From assembly GCA_029582265.1 (NCBI GenBank), contig CM055834.1, forward strand, positions 1,922,001 through 1,986,000: a DNA stretch of 64,000 nucleotides, in the 5' to 3' direction. Below are positions 54,827 through 64,000 of this stretch, piece by piece (position 1 is the first letter of the stretch; each line of letters starts with the position of its first letter). The DNA comes from Zoroaster sp. YZ-2022 (taxonomy: Eukaryota > Echinodermata > Asteroidea > Forcipulatida > Zoroasteridae). Below the pieces are notes generated by a model that searched no databases, was not told the DNA's origin, and was given only the letters and a program-made list of their open reading frames with translations. A program made the position numbers and the translations under genes.

Positions 54827-55110
54827 TTAGCTTGATATGATCGGTTATTAAAAAATAACCAAATGGTCAAATAATTATGTAAAACTAAATAAGTGTAAAG
54901 GCGATGTTGGTATTAATCTCCCCTTAAAATATATTTGTTGTGTCTTTTTTTTAAAAAGCAAAGTGAGATCATTTTATTCTCCAGTTCGAGTACAAAGTAT
55001 CTGGACACATTTTCATTATTTTGTCGTGAACGACAAACGTAATAAGCTGAAACTTCCACAAGATGTTTTTATTTTATAATGTAGGCCTATATCTTGATTC
55101 AATGGGATTG
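54827..55110. other. Spacer before satellite array 2
   Basis: AT-rich, no recognised feature. Confidence 0.4.
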
Positions 55111-56283
55111 GAGTAAGCGTTTGATAACATTACCAATGTTGTACCTTCCCTTTAATGTATATCTTGATTCAAAGAGAGTAAGCATACTCATAGAAGCAGT
55201 TTTGCCAACATGACCAATGTTGTACCTTCCCTTTAATGTATATCTTGATTCAAAGAGAGTAAGCATACTCATAGAAGCAGTTTTGCCAACATGACCAATG
55301 TTGTACCTTCCCTTTAATGTATATCTTGATTCAAAGAGAGTAAGCATACTCATAGAAGCAGTTTTGCCAACATTACCAATGTTGTACCTTCCCTTCAATG
55401 TATATCTTGATTCAAAGAGAGTAAGCATACTCATAGAAGCAGTTTTGCCAACATTACCAATGTTGTACCTTCCCTTCAATGTATATCTCGATTCAAAGAG
55501 AGTAAGCATACTCATAGAAGCAGTTTTGCCAACATGACCAATGTTGTACCTTCCCTTCAATGTATATCTCGATTCAAAGAGAGTAAGCATACTCATAGAA
55601 GCAGTTTGGCCAACATTACCAATGTTGTACCTTCCCTTCAATGTATATCTTGATTCAAAGAGAGTAAGCATACTCATAGAAGCAGTTTTACCAACATTAC
55701 CAATGTTGTACCTTCCCTTTAATGTATATCTTGATTCAAAGAGAGTAAGCATACTCATAGAAGCAGTTTTGCCAACATGACCAATGTTGTACCTTCCCTT
55801 TAATGTAAGTCTTGATTTAAATAGAATAAGCATACTCGTAGAAGCAGCTTTTACCAATTGCCAATGTTGCACCTTCCCTTTAATGTATATCTTGATTCAA
55901 AGAGAGTAAGCATACTCATAGAAGCAGTTTGGCCAACATTACCAATGTTGTACCTTCCCTTCAATGTATATCTTGATTCAAAGAGAGTAAGCATACTCAT
56001 AGAAGCAGTTTTACCAACATTACCAATGTTGTACCTTCCCTTTAATGTATATCTTGATTCAAAGAGAGTAAGCATACTCATAGAAGCAGTTTTACCAACA
56101 TTACCAATGTTGTACCTTCCCTTTAATGTATATCTTGATTCAAAGAGAGTAAGCATACTCATAGAAGCAGTTTGGCCAACATTACCAATGTTGTACCTTC
56201 CCTTCAATGTATATCTTGATTCAAAGAGAGTAAGCATACTCATAGAAGCAGTTTTGCCAACAATGTTGTACCTTCCCTTTAAA
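55111..56283. repeat. 81-bp satellite array 2 (about 14 units)
   Basis: Same unit and orientation as the array at 2027. One strongly diverged unit lies at about 55800-55865 (AAGTCTTGATTTAAATAGAA). Again open in both strands because the period is 81. Confidence 0.95.
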
Positions 56284-57242
56284 CCCCTTAGTTACTTCAA
56301 AATGGGAAGCAATCGGGGAATAAACACACACTGTTCGCATATGCCTCTGCTCGTTCCTATAATTGAATTTAATTATAGAGGGATTTGTATAATAATATGC
56401 TCCCGGAACCTGTTACATCACCGAGAAAAATGGCAACCCCATCACTGCGTCACTAATCAATTTACTTCGGGGAATAATCACCAGGCGCTAATCAAGTCCC
56501 GGGTGCTAATCAACTACCCGTGCCCGGTTCGCAGCGACCCAGCTGATCAATAGGCTTACCGGGAATTAACCATGGGTCCCTGTCAGACTAATGAATTACA
56601 TCTCGCTCCCCTGTCTTGGTGCTGACGGCTGGTTTAATGTTGATGTCATCTGTGTTATTATTAGTACTATGTTTTAAAAAATAAATATGAGATAACACGG
56701 AATGAAAAGAAGACAAAACAATGTTTTGAAATAATATGGAAGGTAAATGATGAGCAGCAATCACAAATATGAACCATCGCACAAATATCGGCACCCTGTG
56801 TGGTTATTTTATTAAACCTCGCGGAATTTAAACGTGCATATTAATCTTCCTAACGAACTATAAGAATGAAAACAAGTCTTCAGCAACAAAACTCGACTTC
56901 ACTGTCATGCCCTTATTCAACCATGAAAATTGTAATATTAAAAACGTCCGATGGTGACATCGCGATGGGATCGGGATTTGAGGTTGGATTTTGTGATGTA
57001 CTTGGCCGTAATTTTAATTTTGTCATTCGTTCTTATCAAATCGAGGACATGAAACGTGTCAAACAGGAATAACAAAATGTAATTCAACAACTAACATACA
57101 CGGCGGGGAAAACTGGGGGAAAATTGACGAGAGATATAGAAGAGTGTCGCCATATCAAGCGGGAAAAGGGGACAACACCGTCTGCTATGAATTGTCATGT
57201 CGGATAATACCATGGCTGACATGATGATGTAATTGGCCTTCT
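56284..57242. other. Stretch after satellite array 2, nothing recognised
   Basis: No gene or bounded repeat was identified. Confidence 0.4.
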
Positions 57243-58559
57243 GGCGCATTCTCCGCTAAAGTGTTCAAAAATGTCTTTTTCGTGTCGCTGGTAGTTTTTC
57301 GAGGTCTTCAAGTTCGTTTTCCATTAAAAAAATGTTTTTAAAGATATAACGTATATTTAGAATTGATGAGTCTGAAATAATGCGGATTCAAAGGTTGTAC
57401 AATGTATAAAAAGTACGAAGCAATACAGCAGGTGAAGCTTTCCTCCCTCTTTTCCCCATGTCGCCAGCTATGGTGTGTATGTTGTAATGTGTTCCTGCTT
57501 GGCAAATATGCATGGATTATGCATATAACAGTTATTCTTCATAAGCATGGATTATGTACTGAATAAAAAATCTACAAAATTACAATATCCAGTTTATAAA
57601 TTTTCCGTGGACCTCTTTGAGAGCATGTCGCCAGTATTGTAACCAGATACGTTACCAACTTTCTAATCGATACAAATCTGTGAAAATAGTGAGGTAGATG
57701 AATGTTCCCATACGTGATACAACTAGTGGACTTCAGGGTTTAATAATGTATGTGGTACAGAAAAAGATTATTATTATTTTTTTTAAATCCAGGTGTGTTA
57801 AAGAAAAAACTGAATACGTTACGTTTGCACCACACCAGATACGTTACCTAAATTTGTCTTCCCTTATGAAAAACACCGTGATAAATGAAGTCAACTACCA
57901 TACCAGACTACAGTACATTAGGGCGGACTGATAATTGTATGGGTATTAAGACGGTAAGTGTTTTTGTTTTTCAAGTACAACATTTTTAAAAACAAGGATG
58001 ATCAGATACGTTACACCAGATACGTTATATCACATACGTTACTAAAAATAGTTACGTGTGGAAAAGCGAACTAAGTCATCAACTCCCGCTGTTTTAACAC
58101 GTGGCTTTGTACATTCGACATGTTTGCAGTGTAATGGCTCGTTTCGGTGGTGAAGATCTGTACATTTTTGGTGATATGGTGAATAACCTGTGGTGTGTGG
58201 TGAGTAATCTTGTAAAATGAAATCAGGAATACTTGTGGAGTATATTTGGCTACAAACAAAAAGGCTGTAGAACATTATATCGATGTAATTACACGTGGAA
58301 ACATATGAAAGGTTCGCATAAAAAACATGGTTTAGTAATGCATCACCATTAGTAACTATACCTATGTAGACAAACTGGTAACGTATCTGATTAGCCTCAG
58401 TAACGTATCTGTTAACATTTTATTCTTAAATTAGCAACGCCTGTATAAGACAATGCAGTTGCAAAAAGGCTCGGTATCATTTAAATATTTAAATAGAAAA
58501 CTAGCAGATAGGATTAAAAGAGGGAGGGGTCAGGGGCACCTATTTTATTTATTTAGTTA

Positions 58560-58610
<51 letters not shown>

Positions 58611-58767
58611 TTAATTTATTATTATTTTTTTTTTTGGGGGGGATACACAATAGACACAAGTTTGGGGAATAAAGCCCCTCAGCCCCCCCCCCCCCCCCAC
58701 CGCGTCTGGCTGTTACATTTTGACATTGTTTAATTGTAAGTCCTTTTCTTGCCTTTTCAGGTATAAC

Positions 58768-58967
58768 ATGGGAAAACACGTGCTGAGATACAAAAGGCCT
58801 ATAGGGAAAGGAAGAAAAGAAACGACAATACATTTTTGGAAAAGGAAAGAAAGCGACAGGTTGAGTATTGCATTCCTGCTTCGGAACTGAGTGAGCCAGC
58901 ATTGAAAAAGAGAAGGCAAAAGAATAAAGTCCACTGCAAACAGTACAGGGAAAATAAAATAAAATAA
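58768..58967 (+). pseudogene. Decayed coding segment of the 2.8-kb element
   Basis: From 58779 the frame reads RAEIQKAYRERKKRNDN, then LEKERKRQVEYCIPASEL and LKKRRQKNKVHCKQYREN before TAA. The preceding ATGGGAAAACACG would join this frame if the A-run had one more A, so a single-base loss is likely. After the stop, another frame reads SGIQSQEISSSSETQPC. I recall similar AEIQ.AYRERKK proteins of unknown function from other invertebrates but cannot name a family. Confidence 0.5.
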
Positions 58968-59076
58968 ATCAACATAAAGCTGATATTGCAGGAACCAGCT
59001 CTGGTATTCAGTCTCAAGAAATTTCAAGTTCAAGTGAAACTCAGCCATGCAAATTTTTCGTCTGCTTGGAGATATT

Positions 59077-59269
59077 GGCCCGTATTTTAGAACGTTCCTT
59101 TACTGCAAAGGACGCCTTTATGCCTATTGTTCTCTTAAGAGAACAATAGGCATAAAGGCGTCCTTTGCGCCTTTACTGCAAAGGACGCCTTTATGCCTAT
59201 TGTTCTCTTAAGAGAACAATAGGCATAAAGGCGTCCTTTGCAGTAAAGGAACGTTCTAAAATACGGGCC
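59077..59269. mobile_element. MITE made of two head-to-head palindromes
   Basis: Outer inverted ends GGCCCGTATTTTAGAACG / CGTTCTAAAATACGGGCC. Inside, TTTATGCCTATTGTTCTCTT-AAGAGAACAATAGGCATAAA palindromes occur twice. ATT flanks both sides. Inserted in the 2.8-kb element. Confidence 0.85.
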
Positions 59270-60056
59270 ATTTTGTGCTGATAAAGGAGTCCAGTATATC
59301 TAAATGTTGTTGAAATAACTTTTCAAGTTGAGAAATATTGTATTTTATAAATTACCTGTAATGTTTATGATTCTGACACCTATAGCCTTGCTTTATTACT
59401 GCCAATCACAAAAACCATTATACCAAGCATGTTTTTCAGAAGAGTGGCCAGATACGTTACCATACATGTGTCCTATTTCAATCATAATGTGTCTATCTCC
59501 GTAATAGGATTTCTTAAAATAACCTGTTCATCAGAAAGTTAATGTTCGAGCGCCTAGGTTTACATTAAAATGAATCAAAAATTTCAACTTTGGGGGTTGT
59601 AAATTGTTAGGGGCATTTAAGGTGGCCCTTCGAGTGCAGAAAAATAGATTACTTGACACTTGGCAAGATCAATAGAACACAGTGTTCTTTTTATTTTTAA
59701 CCGTTAATACTAATAATAGTCATCACAAAAACGTCTTTACAGTGCCTCCACGTCACCAGACTAGTATTCAAATGCAATACAGACTTTAAAATACTAAGAT
59801 TCTGATTGAAACCCACTCTTATCTAAAGTTAGATACTTGGTAACGTATGTGTTAGTTCGTTAAAAAGTAGTTTAAAGGTGTTCGTTTTGCAGATGTTTTA
59901 CTCAAAAATCGGTGACTGATAAAAATCACCCATGTATTGATCTGTTTTCTGGAACTAATAAAGTTTACGATTTTGAATGCTTTTCATGAATTGTTCGTAC
60001 TTGATATTTTGTCATTTCTGAAACCAGACTTGATCACTTTAGCGGAGAATGCACCT

Positions 60057-61754
60057 TCTGCGGGGCGCCACCATGTGTCATCACCCCCAGGTTTTAGACC
60101 AATCTAGTGCGCACGGCTTTTCGCCTTGAATTACACCTCACAACGCTTGATAATACAAACCGACAAGGAGTTGTAAATAATGCCCTATGTATTCTTTCCA
60201 CCCAAAACCAGGGCATATAGCTCTCACCCAGATTACAGATACATTACAGTCTAAGCGATGATCAAGATATTTGTTTTTGGCTAAGTAAGAATCCGGAACT
60301 AATTCGAGAGCTGATAAATCAAACGGCATGTCAATAGCTGTTATACTTTGAGGTCGTGTGCAAACCTCGAAGCACAACATTTGAGCTTATAACCGATTGA
60401 CGTAGTTTATTATGTAGGTCTACACACAAAAGTGCAAAAGCCTACTTCTGTAAACTCAGTACGCCTTTGGAAAGCAACAAAGCCATAAGTCGGTCAAACC
60501 AAGTTGTTTGGATCACCCATAATATTATCTATGTAGCCAGCCTAATTATACCATGGAGGAGCCTTCCTCCATAATTATACTAGCTCAGTTCCGCATGCAC
60601 TGTGGTCTAATCCATTCACGAACAACTAGTAAGTATTGTCTCTACTCAGGCCATAATTATTTCAAAAGAGTTCCACTTCAACAAATTTCAATCACACTAA
60701 TTCAAATGTTATCAATTAATTCATCAGAATTATAATAAGCTGACTTTAAAATAATAAAAAATAATACTTTTCTAATGAAGTATGTAAATTTGTACAATAA
60801 AGCTAATCATTAATTTTTCAGTGAGACTGCGCTCAACTTAACTTCACTGCACTGTTTTGTAATAATGGTTTCAAATACATTTATCAGGTTGTAGTTCTAC
60901 CAAAATGCGTGTCAAACTCTACTAATATTATTGTACACTCTATTCGATATTCCCCACGTCTCTTTCTCATTACCACTGTTTGCACTGTTCATCCCACGTG
61001 TACTCACAAATAGGCTACACCTGATGGATCACGGCATCAGGATAACCAACTGCCGATGTTGAAGTTTGCGCAACCAGAGAAAAATTGAGTTAGTATTACT
61101 GCAGGTGTAATGAACCACGATAAAGATGCAATCAACCGTTAAGCTTTACTTAGCCGGGTAGCTTGTTTGACAGAAAAAGAAAAAATGCATCGGCTTATTA
61201 TATGAAAGACACGTGTTAACCATTAACTGGTTTGCGTGAGTGTACTGGAATAACATTTTAAAGTACTTGCCTTCAGGAATAATAATCTTTGTTTTATTCA
61301 TTTCAGGCCTATTTACAATTTATATTAGCCGTGACTATTTGTTTCGAGTGGTCTTGCTACATACACATGTGTGCTGCCTGTAGCAGCGGATGTCGTTGAG
61401 CGAAACCTGTGCTCCCGTTCGTCGTTGGTCAAGTATGTTTTATTTCTCATCACCAAGGCAACACAACCTTATAATATTTGCTCTATAATCAGCAACAGTA
61501 AGCTTGGTAACGTCGTACGTGTTTTTTTTAAAAGAATAAACCAGGGACTTTTATAGGCAAAAGGAAAACAGGTGATTGGTTGCTGGTTTACCGTTGTAAA
61601 AATCTCTGCACGTTCTGTGTACAAATCCTACGGGGCATGCTTAACAAACGTTCAGGTCCAAACACAATGAGTACAATAGCGGGACACAATAATGGCACAA
61701 TGGCGATACAAATATGTACGCCGTATCCAATGAGATGTATGAGATAAACGTAAG
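60057..61754. other. Non-coding stretch, nothing recognised
   Basis: No exon fitting NTRK's missing 5' end (signal peptide plus paired cysteines, phase-0 donor) was identified with confidence on the - strand, nor another gene. Confidence 0.4.
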
Positions 61755-61755
61755 G

Positions 61756-61802
<47 letters not shown>
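61755..61802. repeat. (TTG)16 microsatellite
   Basis: Pure trinucleotide run. Confidence 0.97.
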
Positions 61803-61967
61803 ATTTCGCGTTAGCACAGCATGAAAAGAAAGATCTTGTTTTCCTTTCTGCCGGTTACACCTCGAGTCAAGCTATGTCCCGTAGCCTTAGATCTCGAGTG
61901 TCTTTCGCAGAATCATTGCTGTCCCTAAGAGTGCCGCCTTCTGTAGTAATTCGAAGCTACTCTACTA

Positions 61968-63703
<1,736 letters not shown>

Positions 63704-64000
63704 AGTGCCACGGTCGAGCGGTTTAGTGCATCGGATTTGTGTTCTGGAGTCGTCAGAATGTGGGTTCGAATCCTGTCCGTGACCGTGGTACTTGTGTCCA
63801 TGAGCAAGACACTTTACCATAATTGCTTCTCTCCACCCAGGAGTAAATGGGTACCTGTGAGGGCAGAGTTGGTTGTTGTGTTTGATTAGCCCATATGCGC
63901 CGAAATGGCAGCAATTGAGCTGTATACTCACCAGGGAGCTGAGATGGTTTCTGGAATGATTTATGCGCCTGATGAGCAGGGGTAATAATGTACAGCGCTC
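63704..64000 (+). mobile_element. tRNA-derived SINE, cut by window end
   Basis: GTGCCACGGTCGAGCGGTTT head, GGTTCGAATCC box B-like (63763-63773), body CATGAGCAAGACACTTTACC and AGCAATTGAGCTGTATACTC. The (ATT)n tail would lie just past base 64000. Confidence 0.88.

Larger units (their letters stand above)
57243..60056. mobile_element. 2.8-kb TIR element with repeated CAGATACGTTAC motif
   Basis: Left GGCGCATTCTCCGCTAAAGTG (57243-57263) and right CACTTTAGCGGAGAATGCACC (60036-60056) are inverted with one mismatch. TTCT flanks both ends. The interior holds about ten copies of CAGATACGTTAC or its complement and a decayed coding segment (58768-58967). The superfamily was not assigned. Confidence 0.7.

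Noticed and set aside
58042..58275. - strand frame rich in Cys and His (HHRNEPLHCKHVEC)
   Set aside because: Looked like a possible zinc finger, but spacing fits no finger I know, a second - strand frame overlaps it, and it lies in the decayed TIR element. Left unassigned.
60138..60380. - strand frame beginning MLCFEVCTRPQ as candidate first Trk exon
   Set aside because: It lacks a hydrophobic signal sequence and the LRR-cap cysteine spacing, and has no phase-0 donor at a suitable place.

Overview
This looks like nuclear DNA from an invertebrate deuterostome, most likely an echinoderm. The evidence is multi-exon genes with GT..AG introns, AT-rich introns full of short DNA transposons and SINEs, and two recognisable bilaterian genes. 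The species is an inference from repeat style and gene content and was not tested.

Gene 1 (bases 76-1620, + strand) is the 3' end of a cytosolic carboxypeptidase of the AGTPBP1/CCP1 (Nna1) type: three exons, with the rest of the gene lying before the window. Gene 2 (bases 19044-51004, - strand) is almost a complete Trk neurotrophin-receptor tyrosine kinase. Fourteen exons can be placed with matching phases: the second half of the N-terminal LRR cap, LRRs, LRR C-terminal cap, two Ig domains, a juxtamembrane linker, the transmembrane segment with an NPxY docking site, and the full kinase. A second version of the linker exon is also present. The first exon(s), with the signal peptide and first cysteine pair, were not found. 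Each version of the assembled coding sequence is a multiple of three (764 or 766 residues plus stop).

The two genes point at each other (tail to tail, about 17.4 kb apart). As far as I recall, human NTRK2/AGTPBP1 (9q21) and NTRK3/AGBL1 (15q25) are also convergent neighbours, so this looks like an ancient linkage.

The rest is repeats. Bases 2.0-3.4 kb and 55.1-56.3 kb hold two arrays of the same 81-bp satellite. Bases 3.5-19 kb are intergenic with minisatellites, a foldback element with a 6-bp target duplication, a 329-bp palindrome and several MITE families. The Trk introns carry an antisense RTE-like LINE with a long reverse transcriptase frame (34.4-37.1 kb), a Penelope-like mini-element with a hammerhead-like motif (30.35-30.8 kb), hAT-, Harbinger- and mariner-like MITEs, and an 800-bp foldback. 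Bases 51-64 kb hold nested elements (a 9-bp-TSD foldback containing an 8-bp-TSD hAT MITE), SINEs, a 2.8-kb TIR element with a repeated CAGATACGTTAC motif and a decayed coding segment, and a very long pure (ATT)n tract.

No bacterial-type operons, CRISPR arrays, rRNA or functional tRNA genes were seen.
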